Assembly (NCBI RefSeq): GCF_022965805.1
Contig: NC_133101.1
Span: 44,429,642-44,493,641, forward strand
Length of the DNA: 64,000 bases
Direction of reading: 5' to 3'
Source: Primulina eburnea
Lineage: Eukaryota > Streptophyta > Magnoliopsida > Lamiales > Gesneriaceae
Shown here in pieces: positions 32,666-45,424 of this stretch. The notes under the pieces were generated by a model. It was not told where the DNA came from and did no database searches. It saw only the letters and a program-made list of their open reading frames with translations. Both the position numbers and the translations under genes were made by a program. Positions within the stretch are counted from its first letter, which is position 1, and every line of letters begins with the position of its first letter.

Positions 32666-35600
32666 TGTAGAAACCGTAAATCAGTCTACGTATATGCCAT
32701 GCATAATTCTAGTGTTTTAAATTTAATTGACTTCATTGCATGATTATTTAAATGCTTTTATTTGAAGTTAATTATTTTAGCCAGCAATTTGATTTTATTC
32801 TTTCAGTTAATTCAGTGAGGCCGGACCGGGGTTGGAGTTTAGAGATAAATTTAAGATTTCAGAAATTATATCCAGGATTTTATTTAGCTAGCAAGTAAGT
32901 TAATTTAAGTTAAAAAGAAGTTTAAGGAATTATTTTAATTACTTGAGGTGAGTAGAAAATAAATTCATTTGAGTTCAATTAATTAAGGGATTAATTCACT
33001 AAATTATTTAAAGAATAGGTAAGGCTTTAAAGGTTTAGAAATTTATCAACTAGATAATATTTTCCCTCCTATTTTATTAAAATTTTCGGCCACCCTCATT
33101 GACTAGATAATTCATTTGCCAACTCTCCACATTTAACCCCTTTCTTTGTATTTTATTAGTAGGATACTCTTTTGATTTTTGGAAGCACCATGTAATTAAC
33201 TAATAAGCATTATCCTAGACTAGCTATCAAAGAGAAAACCGGCCCCCTTTTATTTGAAAGATTTTATTAGTTGGCAATCCATTTCTTAATTATCCTTCCC
33301 TTAAAAGTTTCTAGGTAAATATTCTCCTAACTTTTAAATCCCTATCAAATAATTAATTTAGCACCATTCCTCCCTTGTACCTAGACACCATGATCGACCC
33401 TATGCAGCCCAATATCCCCTCAAAATCTTTGATATCATTCTTGTTTCCTATCTAGCAAATGAACTAGGAAAGAAAGATTATTCTCCTCCCTCTTTCTTGC
33501 AATCTTCCCATATATTCCCTAGCCTTCCTCCCCATCTCAACCACCGAAATTTGAGAGAATTGAGAGCATTTTCAGAGAGGGGAAAAACCGTGAGGAAGTA
33601 GAGAAAAAAAAAGGGAGAGAAATCGAGTAGTAAGAAACAAGAGAAACGTTCCACTCCTCCGCGTCGCGTCGTCGTTGTTTTATTCGTTTTTCGTTCGAAA
33701 CGAACCAGGCATGTATATACTTTTTCCTAAACCTCAATCAAGTCATATTATCATTATTTTTAACATCACATGATCATCTTTATATGCAAAAACCGAAATA
33801 CATCTAGGATTTTCAGAAAAATGCAACATGCAGATTTTTCGGCCCTTCATTACATGCTTCATGGGTTTGCTCTTGTTTTGATGTTTCAGGTGGATGGCTC
33901 GACTCCAGGCTCACTAGGCTACTTCTAGACACATACTAGGGTGTGTCAAGACCATGATGGTCCATTCAAACAAGCCCCATGCATGATAGAAATCGGAAAT
34001 GACAGCAGCTTTCTTTCTTGTCATTTGAGTTTCGAAAATTCTGTTGTGGGCTGTCAAGGGGGTGGATCTGATCTGGGCTGCCACAAGGCATATAGCCATG
34101 GTTAGATCCCTCCCCTAGCATGTCTAAGAAGTGACTAAGTCGCCCTTTTGGTGGCTTGGTCGGTGGTGCATCGGTTTTAAAATAAAATGCAAGAACAGCC
34201 CCTCCCCTCTCGGCCTTCAGTTTTTGACAGCAAGTGCGTTCGTTTTGTTGAGGCGTGGTGTGAATCTTGGTTGGCCTAGGGCCCTTAGCCACGGTTTAAA
34301 CCTTGCCCCTAGATGTCTAGATCGTGCCATGGTCAATGAAATTGCCATTGGAACGACACGAGACAACAAGCGAAGCCAAACTCCCTACGCGCGCAGAATT
34401 TCCTTCTCGGCTAGGCGTGTAGTCTCGTTTCTGGTGTGGTGCGAATTGTGGCTGGTCTTGTGCCCTTAGCCATGGTTCAAATCATTCCATGGGATGTTGG
34501 TAAGAGTCTCTGGTCAGTGGTTCACGCCCCTAATGGCCGATAGTCTCGAAACCAACGCAAGTCTTGTAGTTGTACAGCTGCTGTATTTTTACAGCAAGTT
34601 GCTGTGTCGGTTCGGAGGCTCGTTCGAGTTCTCGGTCGGCTTTTAGCCTATGGCCTTGGACTGGACAGTGCTCCATTGAGTTAGGAAGGTCATGTTTCCG
34701 ACCTTTCGTGATTCGGATCATTTTTGAGGTCGTACGAGAATGTACGGTGCGATGTGCCAAATTGACTCTCGAAAGAGCGTTTCACGTTTTGGCCTCCATT
34801 CACCTAGATTTCGACCCTCATCACTTTAGGAGCATAAGTTCATAATTTTAAGCGTATTTTAATCATGACTTTATGTCGGTTCAGTGTCGGTTCAGGTTGG
34901 TTCGGAGTCATGATTAAATACGAAGTCATTAGGCGTCATAGTCGCATCTTTTGGACGTAAATTGCATAGTTGGTCAAGTTTAATCCATTGCATATTTTTC
35001 ATGACACAGTTAGGTTGCAGCGAGCCTGGGGACGATCCAATCAAATCCAGTTGGTAACATATACAGGAATTTTCATTATGCCAGTTAATTATTTTACGTG
35101 CATTAAATAGAAAATGATTATTTTTGAGATTTATGCGATATGGCTTGTGGTTCATTCACTATGTGGGAGTATTATTTTATACGGTCGCCAGTGACCGCTC
35201 AGTTCAGTTTGGTACCACCCGGTCGCCAGTTACCGGCCAGCTCAGTTCAGTTTCAGACTCTCCGGTAGCCAGTTACCGATCAGTTCAGCTTAGTGCAGTG
35301 GCCACAGGCGTAAAACATAATCTCAACAGAAAATTTTACCAGTTATTTCAGTGCAGGGCTCCAAGGAGCAAATATTTTTACTGTGATTTTCAGTTCAGTT
35401 ATGCACGTAATATAATTGCTCAGTACAGATTATTTTCAGCATGCCTCATGACATGATATTTTATCCCATGCATATTTTACTTCAGATTTTACTCGTTACC
35501 TGCGATATATGCATGCTGAGTCTTTAGGCTCACTAGACTTGATTGTTGTAGGTACTGATGAGGCTAGGGCCGAGGGCGGGGACCAGTGAGCCAGCTTGGG

Positions 35601-35847
35601 TCGGCAGTAGTGGCACCCGAGGACCTCAGTGCAGCAGTTGTTATTTTATTCCGCAAACATTTTATCATTCGTTGGATATTTTTGAAATTGTGATTTTTGG
35701 CAAACTTTATTTTCTTCCGCTGCGATATTTTAAACTTTGAACTGTATTTATCAGTTGATTTTATGAATGAGGCCATTTAAGTTCTTTTAAAAAAGAAAAT
35801 TTTTAATATTCCGCAAATTTTCAAGTAAGGATTTTCGGGCCTTTACA
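32666..35847 (+). repeat. 5' LTR of gypsy element 32666-43964
   Basis: A 3182-bp LTR. Short frames inside it (for example at 34131 and 34570) recur at the same offset in the 3' LTR and have no protein signature. A three-unit repeat is at 35182-35289. Confidence 0.96.
35182..35289. repeat. Three-unit inverted-repeat array in LTR
   Basis: Three copies of CGGTNGCCAGTNACCG, each a short stem (CGGT/ACCG), are separated by CAGTTCAG-rich linkers. The same array is in the 3' LTR at about 43299-43406. Confidence 0.75.
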
Positions 35848-35849
35848 GT

Positions 35850-35861
35850 TGGTATCAGAGC
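35850..35861 (+). other. Primer-binding site, initiator Met tRNA
   Basis: TGGTATCAGAGC begins 3 nt after the 5' LTR end at 35847. Confidence 0.92.
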
Positions 35862-36087
35862 CTATGTTCTTGTAAAGGGTTACATTACTACTGACCACAA
35901 GAAGCTCACGAAGTCTCGTCTTCGGTTTGTAAGTGTTACTTTTCAGCATTTTATTTAAAGCATGAATTATTTTTTTCAGCATGCTTCCATGAAATAATTT
36001 CGACCAGATTTCCAGTATTTCAGTGTTCATTTCAATTAAATTATGGAATTATGCATGTTAGTTACGTATGGTTTATGTTGGAACAGT

Positions 36088-37174
36088 ATGCCCCCTAGAC
36101 GCAAAGTAGGACGCCCTAGAGGCGGTGATGGGCGCCGTCATGAGAATGAGTTCGATCAGAGACAAGAGAGGCAGACACCTCCTCCTCCTCCTCCTCCTCC
36201 ACCTCCACCTCCACTTGACATGAATGCCCAGATGCTAGCTGGGAAGACGCAGTTCTTCGCACAGTTTGCGGAGAACAATGCCGCAGCCGCAGCCAGGCCG
36301 ACAGGGCGCGAGGCTGTTTATGAGAGGTTTATGAAGATGCGTCCGAAGGAGTTTTCTGGGACGTCGGACCCCATGATTGCTGAGGGATGGATCAAATCCT
36401 TCGAGGTAATCTTCGAGTTTATGGAGCTGGGAGATGCCGACAGAGTCAGATGCGCCACCTATCTGTTCACTGGAGACGCCCGCTTATGGTGGGAAGGAGC
36501 GTCGGTAGCCCTGACCTTGGCTACACTGTCATGGACTCGCTTTAAGGTTTTCTACTCCAAGTATTTTGCTGAGGAGGTTCGCACCAGGCTGACCACCGAG
36601 TTCATGAGCCTGCGACAGGGTGATATGACGGTTACGGAGTTCATCCGTAAGTTCGAGAGGGGCTGTCACTTTGTGCCCCTGATAGCGAATGATGCCAGAG
36701 CCAAATTGATGCACTTCCTGGTGGGTTTACGGCCGATCTTGCGCCGGGATGTTAGGGTGTCTGACCCTGCTACTTATGAGATTGATGTCTCCAAGGCCCT
36801 AGCCGCAGAGCAGGATCTGCGGGACATCGAGAGGGAGCGTCAGGGCAAGCGCCCAGTCCAGGTACCACACCGCCCTCCTCCTCATCAGCATCAGCAGCAG
36901 AATAAGAGGCCATTTCATGGGCCGCCTAGAATCAGAGGCCAGCAGCCGCAGCAGCAGCAGGGGCGCCCAGCCCCAAGGACTTTTGAGCACCCAGTCTGTC
37001 CCAGGTGCTCACGCCGCCATCCTGGAGCGTGTATGGCTGGCTCAAGAAAGTGTTTTAAGTGTGGCAGTCCAGACCACGTGTAGCTGCAGTGCCCTCAGAG
37101 ACATCTGCCTACTCAAGACAGAGTTTTTGCTCTCCATGCAGCGGAAACAAACCCGGAGACTATGTTGTTGACAG
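36088..37174 (+). pseudogene. Gypsy gag, one nonsense codon in the zinc knuckle
   Basis: The start chosen is M-P-P-R-R-K at 36088. An upstream in-frame Met at 36043 lacks the family N-terminus. A run of 12 Pro encoded at 36178-36213 precedes the gag core (L-W-W-E-G, F-M-S-L-R-Q-G-D, E-F-I-R-K-F-E-R). The C-terminus is rich in His, Gln and Arg. The knuckle C-F-K-C-G-S-P-D-H-V is followed by TAG at 37081-37083, where Leu is expected, and the last Cys lies just after it. The frame stays readable to 37174, where a GT-AG intron-like segment begins. Gag would assemble particles and package RNA. Confidence 0.9.
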
Positions 37175-37375
37175 GTACCTTTAAGCATTGAGTTATTATT
37201 CGAATTTCAGCGTTTTGGGAATCGGGATTTAGATTTTTGAACTTAGAACTGTTATAGGATTGCATGCTCTACTCAGATTTATTTCGGGGGAATTAAGCTA
37301 GAAGAACCGTGACCTTTGCATGTCTATAAGTTTAGATCTTGTAGTGGGATTCAACTTAGAGTTTCGATCTTTCAG
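37175..37375 (+). other. Putative spliceosomal intron, 201 nt, between gag and protease
   Basis: It begins GTACCT and ends GATCTTTCAG. The in-frame TGA at codon 6 means it cannot be read through. Joining 37174 to 37376 gives an uninterrupted phase-1 codon with L-L-T-G before and R-I-F-I-S-G after. That is where other elements of this group read continuously into protease. The exact restoration plus the GT-AG ends support an intron over a random insertion. Confidence 0.65.
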
Positions 37376-40300
37376 GGAGAATTTTTATATCTGGTTCCGC
37401 TACCAAGGCCTTGATATATTCAGGGGCCACTCACTCGTTTATTTCGGAGGTCTTTGCAAACTTTCTCAAGGTCAAGACCATTGGGCTAGACATAGCCTTT
37501 TCAGTAGTGTTGCCGTCAGGCGAGGAGATGGCAGCCACCAATGTTATCCGAGATATAGATATGGAGCTGCACGGTAATCTTGTTTATGCGGATCTGATCG
37601 TGCTACCGATGCCAGAATTCGACATCATCCTAGGGATGGACTGGCTATTGAGGAACAGAGTGTTGATAGACTTCCAGCGGATATCTGTTCTTGTCCGACC
37701 GCCTGGGATGGAGCAATTCTTATTTGAGCCGGACAGGTACTTTCCTTTACCGCGCATTATTCCATATGTTCAGGCTAGGAAGCTCATGCATAGAGGGTGT
37801 CGGGCATTTCTAGCGACCTTTTTATCTGTCCCCGAGGAAGTCAGCCTCAGATGTTCCGATTGTCAAAGATTTCTTAGACGTTTTTCCCGTAGACGTCTCT
37901 GGTATGCCACCTGAGAGAGAGGTTAAGTTCTCCATTGAGCTTATGCCAGGTACGGCTCCGATATCAAAAGCGCCGTATCGACTAGCACCGACAGAGATGG
38001 CAGAGCTTAAGAAGCAGATTCAGGAACTTCTGGACAAGGAGTTCATTCGCCCGAGCTTTTCTCCATGGGACGCGCCGGTCTTATTTGTGAAGAAGAAGGA
38101 TGGCTCGATGAGGCTTTGCATTGACTATCGGGAGTTGAATAGGGTTACAGTGAAGAACAAATACCCACTGACGAGGATTGAGGATCTGTTTGACCAGTTG
38201 CAGGGAGCTTCGATTTTCTCCAAGATTGATCTGCGTTCTGGTTATCATCAGTTGAGAGTGAGAGATGCTGATGTCTCGAAGACAGCTTTTAGGACTCGTT
38301 ATGGTCACTACGAGTTCCTTGTGATGCCGTTCGGTCTGACGAATGCGCCAGCGATCTTCATGGATCTCATGAATCGCGTATTTCAGCCGTACCTCGACCA
38401 ATTTGTGATAGTGTTCATAGATGACATTCTCGTCTACTCCAAGAGTCGGAAGGAGCACAGCAGACATCTGACCACAGTGCTGCAGACCTTGCAGAAGCAC
38501 AAATTATTCGCAAAGTTCAGCAAGTGCGAATTCTGGTTAGAGAAGGTGGCGTTCTTGGGCCACATTGTTTCTAGCAATGGCATTGAGGTAGACCCGGCGA
38601 AAGTCGCTGCAGTCAGAGATTGGGTTGTGCCGCAGAATGCATTCGAGATCCGCAGTTTTTTTGGGCTAGCAGGATATTATAGGAAATTCATTCAGGGATT
38701 CTCCTCCATTGTCGTTCCACTCACAGCACTGACCAAGAAAAATGTGAAATTTGTGTGGAGCGAAGAGTGTCATAAGAGCTTCGATACTTTGAAGCAAGCT
38801 CTTATCTCAGCACCAGTTTTGGCCATGCCATCAGGGCCCCGCGAGTTTGTCCTTTATACCGATGCTTTGAAGCTCGGTTTAGGTGCAGTTTTGATGCAGC
38901 ATGGGAGAGTGATAGCTTATGCTTCTCGACAGCTGAAAATCCACGAGAAGAATTACACTACCCATGATCTAGAGTTGGCCGCCGTAGTTTTTGCATTGAA
39001 GATTTGGAGGCATTATTTGTATGGAGAGAAGTGCCAGATCTTTACCGACCACAAGAGCCTCAAGTATTTCTTTACGCAGAAGGAGCTGAACATGCGTCAG
39101 AGGCGTTGGTTGGAGCTTGTGAAAGATTACGACTGTGACATTAGCTACCACCCGGGTAAGGCTAATGTAGTTGCAGATGCACTGAGCAGGAAAGTCGCAG
39201 TGATGGCTCACTTGACGATTCAGAGACCCCTTCAGACTGAGATGCAGAGGTTTGATCTCGAGACTTATCCTCGAGGTAGAGTTCCCGCCTATCTACCTTG
39301 ACCATTCAGTCTTCCCTTCTTGACCGTATTCACAGTGGTCAGTCAGCAGATGAGCAATTGGCACAGTAGAAGAAGAGAGATGAAGCCAAGGGCAGTGTCT
39401 TGTATACAGTCACCGACGGTACTGTGAGATACCGAGACAGGATATGGGTTCCTAGCAGTGATTCTATCCGAGCAGACATCTTATCAGAGGCCCATATGTC
39501 CCCGTACTCCATTCACCCTGGGAGTACGAAGATGTACAAAGATCTGTATCTATTGTATTGGTGGCCTGGTATGAAGAAGGACATCAGACGGTTTGTGTCC
39601 GAGTGTCTGACCTGTCAGTTAGTGAAGGCCGAGCATCAGAGACCAGCAGGTTTGCTCAAGCCTCTTCCTATTCCTGAGTGGAAGTGGGAGAACATTACCA
39701 TGGAATTTGTGACCGGTTTTCCGAGGTCAGCCAAAGGATCGAATGCTATTTGGGTGATTGTAGACCGTCTTACCAAATCAGCGCACTTCTTGCCTATTAA
39801 GACGACTTTCACCATGGTTCAGTATGCAGAGTTGTATAACTGAGAGATAGTCCGACTTCATGGTATTCCAGTTTCGATCGTATTTGACAGAGACCCTAGA
39901 TTCACTTCCTCATTTTGGAAGATTTTGCATTCGACTTTGGGTACGAAGTTGCTGTTTAGCACAGCTTTCCATCCGCAGACAGATGGGCAGTCGGAGCGAG
40001 TTATTCAGATTTTGGAGGATCTTCTTCGTGCTTGCGTCATTGATTTTTCTGGGAGTTGGGAGTCGAACTTGCCATTGGTTGAGTTCACCTATAACAACAG
40101 CTTCCAGTCTTCTATTGGTATGGCACCGTATGAAGCTTTGTATGGCCGTAAGTGTAGATCTCCTGTTCATTGGGATGAAGTAGGAGAGAGAGCAGAGTTG
40201 GGTCCAGAAATTGTTCAGCAGGCTACAGATGTAGTAGTCAAGATCCGTGATCGGATGAGGACTGCTCAGAGTCGACAGAAAAGCTATGCAGATCAGAGAA

Positions 40301-40746
40301 GGAGAGATCTAGAGTTCGCAGTGGGCGACCATGTCTTTGTGAAGATAGCACCTATGAAGGGCGTCATGCGATTTGGGAAGAAAGGGAAGCTCAGTCCGAG
40401 ATTCATTGGACCGTTTGAGATCCTCGACAGAGTGGGGACGCTAGCGTATCGTATGGCTCTTCCGCCAAATCTGGCCAGAGTACACAATGTCTTTCACGTC
40501 TCGATGCTGAGGAAGTACATGGCGAATCCTTCGCATGTGCTGAACTTTGAGCCGTTGCAGCTTACTCCGAACTTATCTTATGAGGAGAGACCCGTGCAGA
40601 TCCTAGACAGACAGGAGAAGAAGCTCCGGAACAAGCTGGTTACGCGAGTCAAAGTCAAATGGCTTAACCATTCTGAGGACGAAGCTACGTGGGAGTCTGA
40701 GTCAGAGATGAGAGAGCGTTACCCCGAGTTATTCGATGAGTTCTAA
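37376..40746 (+). pseudogene. Gypsy pol: protease, RT, RNase H, integrase, chromodomain-like segment
   Basis: The protease active site reads I-Y-S-G-A-T (TAT at 37417), with the catalytic Asp lost. The frame slips by one base near 37845. RT (37904-38600) is intact with F-I-D-D-I-L, and RNase H has V-L-Y-T-D-A. A second slip lies near 39297 and a TAG at 39367. Integrase keeps its zinc region, but the first catalytic Asp is Glu (M-E-F-V-T, codon 39703), and a TGA sits at 39841. The second Asp and the Glu remain. A chromodomain-like end (V-K-V-K-W, E-A-T-W-E-S-E) closes the frame at 40746. Several independent lesions rule out self-supplied transposition. Confidence 0.93.
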
Positions 40747-40762
40747 TTTCGAGGACGAAATT
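40745..40762 (+). other. Conserved hairpin upstream of polypurine tract
   Basis: AATTTCG-AGGA-CGAAATT, a 7-bp stem and 4-nt loop. It overlaps the pol stop codon (TAA 40744-40746) and lies 6 nt before the polypurine tract. It is homologous in place and form to those at 17140, 48100 and 56841. Confidence 0.7.
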
Positions 40763-40768
40763 TCTTTT

Positions 40769-40782
40769 AAGGGGGGAAGGAT
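40769..40782 (+). other. Polypurine tract
   Basis: AAGGGGGGAAGGAT directly abuts the 3' LTR start at 40783. Confidence 0.88.
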
Positions 40783-43700
40783 TGTAGAACCCGTAAATCA
40801 GTCTACGTATAAGCCATGCATAATTCTAGTGTTTTAAATTTAATTAACTTCATTGCATTATTATTTAAATGCTTTTATTTGAAGTTAATTATTTTAGCCA
40901 GCAGTTTGATTTTATTCTTTCAGTTAATTCAGTGAGGCCGGACCGGGGTTGGAGTTTAGAGATAAATTTAAGATTTCAGAAAATATATCCAAGATTTTAT
41001 TTAGCTAGCAAGTAAGTTAATTTAAGTTAAAAAGAAGTTTAAGGAATTATTTTAATTACTTGAGGTGAATAGAAAATAAATTCATTTGAGTTCAATTAAT
41101 TAAGGGATTAATTCACTAAACTATTTAAAGAATCGGTAAGGCTTTAAAGGTTTAGAAATTTATCAACTAGATAATATTTTCCCTCCTATTTTATTAAAAT
41201 TTTCGGCCACCCTCATTGACTAGATAATTCATTTGCCAACTCTCCACATTTAACCCCTTTCTTTGTATTTTATTAGTAGGATAATCTTTTGATTTTTGGG
41301 AGCACCATTTAATTAACTAATAAGCATTATCCTAGTCTAGCTATCAAAGAGAAAATCGGCCCCCTTTTATTTGAAAGATTTTATTAGTTGGCAATCCATT
41401 TCTTAATTATCCTTCCCCTAAAAGTTTCTAGGTAAATATTCTCCTAACTTTTAAATCCCTATCAAATAATTAATTTAGCACCATTCCTCCCTTGTACCTA
41501 GACACCATGATCGACCCTATGCACCCCAATATCCCCTCAAAATCTTTGATATCATTCTTGTTTCCTATCTAGCAAATGAACTAGGATAGAAAGATTATTC
41601 TCCTCCCTCTTTCTTGCAATCTTCCCATATATTCCCTAGCCTTCCTCCCCATCTCAACCACCGAAATTTGAGAGAATTGAGAGCATTTTCAGAGAGGAGA
41701 AAAACCGTGAGGAAGTAGAGAAAAAAAAAGGGAGAGAAATCGAGTAGTAAGAAACAAGAGAAACGTTCCACTCCTCCGCGTCGCGTCGTCGTTGTTTTAT
41801 TTGTTTTTCGTTCGAAACGAACCAGGCATGTATATACTTTTTCCGAAACCTCAATCAAGTCATATTATCATTATTTTTAACATCACATGTTCATCTTTAT
41901 ATGCAAAAACCGAAATACATCTAGGATTTTCAGAAAAATGCAACATGCAGATTTTTCGGCCCTTCATTACATGCTTCATGGGTTTGCTCTTGTTTTGATG
42001 TTTCAGGTGGATGGCTCGACTCCAGGCTCACTAGGATACTTCTAGACACATACTAGGGTGTGTCAAGACCATGATGGTCCATTCAAACAAGCCCCATGCA
42101 TGATAGAAATCGGAAATGACAGCAGCTTTCTTTCTTGTCATTTGAGTTTCGAAAATTCTGTTGTGGGCTGTCAAGGGGGTGGATCTGATCTGGGCTGCCA
42201 CAAGGCATATAGCCATGGTTAGATCCCTCCCCTAGCATGTCTAAGACGTGACTAAGTCGACCTTTTGGTGGCTTGGTCGGTGGTGCATCGGTTTTAAAAT
42301 AAAATGCAAGAACAGCCCCTCCCCTCTCGGCCTTCAGTTTTTGACAGCAAGTGCGTTCGTTTTGTTGAGGCGTGGTGTGAATCTTGGTTGGCCTAGGGCC
42401 CTTAGCCACGGTTTACACCTTGCCCCTAGATTTCTAGATCGTGCCATGGTCAATGAAATGGCCATTGGAACGACACGAGACAACAAGCGAAGCCAAACTC
42501 CCTACGCGCGCAGAATTTCCTTCTCAGCTAGGCGCGTAGTCTCGTTTCTGGTGTGGTGCGAATTGTGGCTGGTCTTGTGCCCTTAGACATGGTTCAAATC
42601 ATTCCATGGGATGTTGGTAAGAGTCTCTGGTCAGTGGTTCACGCCCCTAATGGCCGATAGTCTCGAAACCAACGCAAGTCTTGTAGTTGTACAGCTGCTG
42701 TATTTTTACAGCAAGTTGCTGTGTCGGTTCGGAGGCTCGTTCGAGTTCTCGGTCGGCTTTTAGCCTATGGCCTTGGACTGGACAGTGCTCCATTGAGTTA
42801 GGAAGGTCATGTTTCCGACCGTTCGTGATTCGGATCATTTTTGAGGTCGTACGAGAATGTACGGTGCGATGTGCCAAATTGACTCTCGAAAGAGCGTTTC
42901 ACGTTTTGGCCTCCATTCACCTAGATTTCGACCCTCATCACTTTAGGAGCATAAGTTCATAATTTTAAGCGTATTTTAATCATGACTTTATGTCGGTTCA
43001 GTGTCGGTTCAGGTTGGTTCGGAGTCATGATTAAATACGAAGTCATTAGGCGTCATAGTCGCATCTTTTGGACGTAAATTGCATAGTTGGTCAAGTTTAA
43101 TCCATTGCATATTTTTCATGACACAGTTAGGTTGCAGCGAGCCTGGGGACGATCCAATCAAATCCAGTTGGTAACATATACAGGAATTTTCATTATGCCA
43201 GTTAATTATTTTACGTGCATTAAATAGAAAATGATTATTTTTGAGATTTATGCGATATGGCTTGTGGTTCATTCAATATGTGGGAGTATTATTTTATACG
43301 GTCGCCAGTGACCACTCAGTTCAGTTTGGTACCACCCGGTCGCCAGTTACCGGCCAGCTCAGTTCAGTTTCAGACTCCCCGGTAGCCAGTTACCGATCAG
43401 TTCAGCTTAGTGCAGTGGCCACAGGCGTAAAACATAATCTCAACAGAAAATTTTACCAGTTATTTCAGTGCAGGGCTCCAAGGAGCAAATATTTTTACTG
43501 TGATTTTCAGTTCAGTTATGCACGTAATATAATTGCTCAGTACAGATTATTTTCAGCATGCCTCATGACATGATATTTTATCCCATGCATATTTTACTTC
43601 AGATTTTACTCGTTACCTGCGATATATGCATGCTGAGTCTTTAGGCTCACTAGACTTGATTGTTGTAGGTACTGATGAGGCTAGGGCCGAGGGCGGGGAC

Positions 43701-43964
43701 CAGTGAGCCAGCTTGGGTCGGCAGTAGTGGCACCCGAGGACCTCAGTGCAGCAGTTGTTATTTTATTCCGCAAACATTTTATCAGTCGTTGGATATTTTT
43801 GAAATTGTGATTTTTGGCAAACTTTATTTTCTTCCGCTGCGATATTTTAAACTTTGAACTGTATTTATCAGTTGATTTTATGAATGAGGCCATTTAAGTT
43901 CTTTTAAAAAAGAAAATTTTTAATTTTCCGTAAATTTTCAAGTAAGGATTTTCGGGCCTTTACA
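40783..43964 (+). repeat. 3' LTR of gypsy element 32666-43964
   Basis: 3182 bp, the same length as the 5' LTR, so all the differences I counted are substitutions or balanced changes. The differences look denser in the first third. Confidence 0.96.
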
Positions 43965-43969
43965 CTTAC

Positions 43970-45419
43970 TGACCCTAGATCAGTCCCAGACCCAAGTGAA
44001 ACCCCTGGATGCGAGCAGCAACCTATTTGAACAAGACAACAGCCTCGCGTCACATTTGTTCTCTCACGGTTCCATATTTTTCCTCGAGCCAGAAGCGACC
44101 CAGCCACACCAGCACCTAGCCCAGCCCTTTCCTGTCATCCTTAGACCCTAGCCACACCAGCACCAGTGCCCAACAACTCTATCCCCTGGCCTGACCACTG
44201 CCCATCATCCTAGGACCCTGATGGACCACCTAGCTCAGCCCCAAACCGAGCCACAACCCCCTGTACAGCAGTTGTTCGCGTGAAGGCTTGGGGAGAGTCC
44301 TAGCTTTCGTGGACTCTTCCCCAGCCTGAACCACGAGTCCTAGCCAAGCTACGACTCTTTCTAGGACCTAGACACGACCCTTAGGACCCAACTCCTAGCC
44401 CTGGTCGAGCCCCAGGACCCCATGCATGAGAACAAAACCCTTTGAGCCACAACAAGCACACAACCTTAAAAAAAAAAACACTCACAGTCCTTTACACTGA
44501 TTGTTCCAGCTTATTTTTTCTTATGTTTTATCATGTTTTGTCCCTAATTCATTCATATTTGATCATGTTTTGGCCGCGTGTCCGTTGGTTTCAAAAACGA
44601 TTTCAAAACAAGCATTGAATCATTAAAACTTTGAAAATACGTAACGTACTGTAAAATAATCAAACCCATGTATTTTTCATGCATAATCAAATAAAACACT
44701 CATAATATGATTTGTATGATGTTTTAAAAGGGTTTAGGAACGTGCCTTTGCGTTATAATGCTCGAATTTACGATCTTCGGCGAGGATGCGACGTTGGACG
44801 ACCGGACGACGAAGAACACAAGCCTTCTTCTTTCCCTGATTGAAGGTAATTTGTGAGGTTTTGAAGACCTAATACACTATTTATAATTTAATTAACATAT
44901 TAATGTGCTTTGGTTTTGGGCTTGCAAGCTTAAGGGTAATTGGGCCTACTTTAAGTAATTAAATTTGGCCCAATAACACTTAATTAATTATATAATAAAA
45001 GCTTATGAAATAAGTTTCCATAAAATAATATTTTTGATCTTATAAAACTCCTTGTTTGCTCAAAACCGGCTTCCCGGGAAAAATCGAGCTCGACTCGTAA
45101 AATAATTCGAATTCCAACATTTTTAGGAAAATTAAATCATTTTTAATCATATTAGGAAGTCTTGTCATTATTTAAATAAAAATACATATTCTTGTCTTGG
45201 TCGTCCTCGGTCTCTTTTTCCTTGCCTATTATCGAATATTCGGGTAAAATATTTGATTTCATGAAATCATGTCATATTATCATTTAGTTATGCAATCATG
45301 CATTTTATCATATAATAAATACCATGTTAGCATTTAAAATTAATTAAATAAAACAATTAAGCAATTAAAATAATTTTGCATGTATGTGATTTACGTAAGT
45401 TGACTTTTCGGACGTTACA
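43970..45419 (-). repeat. LTR-B (solo LTR), right segment
   Basis: It continues LTR-B after the gypsy insertion and ends TTCGGACGTTACA. On the minus strand this is an LTR start TGTAACGTCCGAAAAG. The duplication GGTTA follows at 45420-45424. No gene is seen in it. Confidence 0.85.
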
Positions 45420-45424
45420 GGTTA

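Larger units (their letters stand above)
32666..43964 (+). mobile_element. Chromodomain-type Ty3/gypsy element, 11,299 bp, complete structure but coding-defective
   Basis: Two LTRs of exactly 3182 bp (32666-35847, 40783-43964) start TGTAGAA and end GGGCCTTTACA, flanked by the duplication CTTAC (32661-32665, 43965-43969). I counted about 40 differences between them by eye (about 1.3%). The primer site, gag, an intron-like segment, pol, hairpin and polypurine tract are present. The long LTRs and the chromodomain-like C-terminus suggest the Tekay/Del group. Stops, frameshifts and lost catalytic residues make it non-autonomous. Confidence 0.96.

Noticed and set aside
34131..34469. 112-codon ORF repeated at 42248-42586
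   Set aside because: The repetition only reflects the two 3182-bp LTRs. There is no motif, and such frames are expected in long LTRs.
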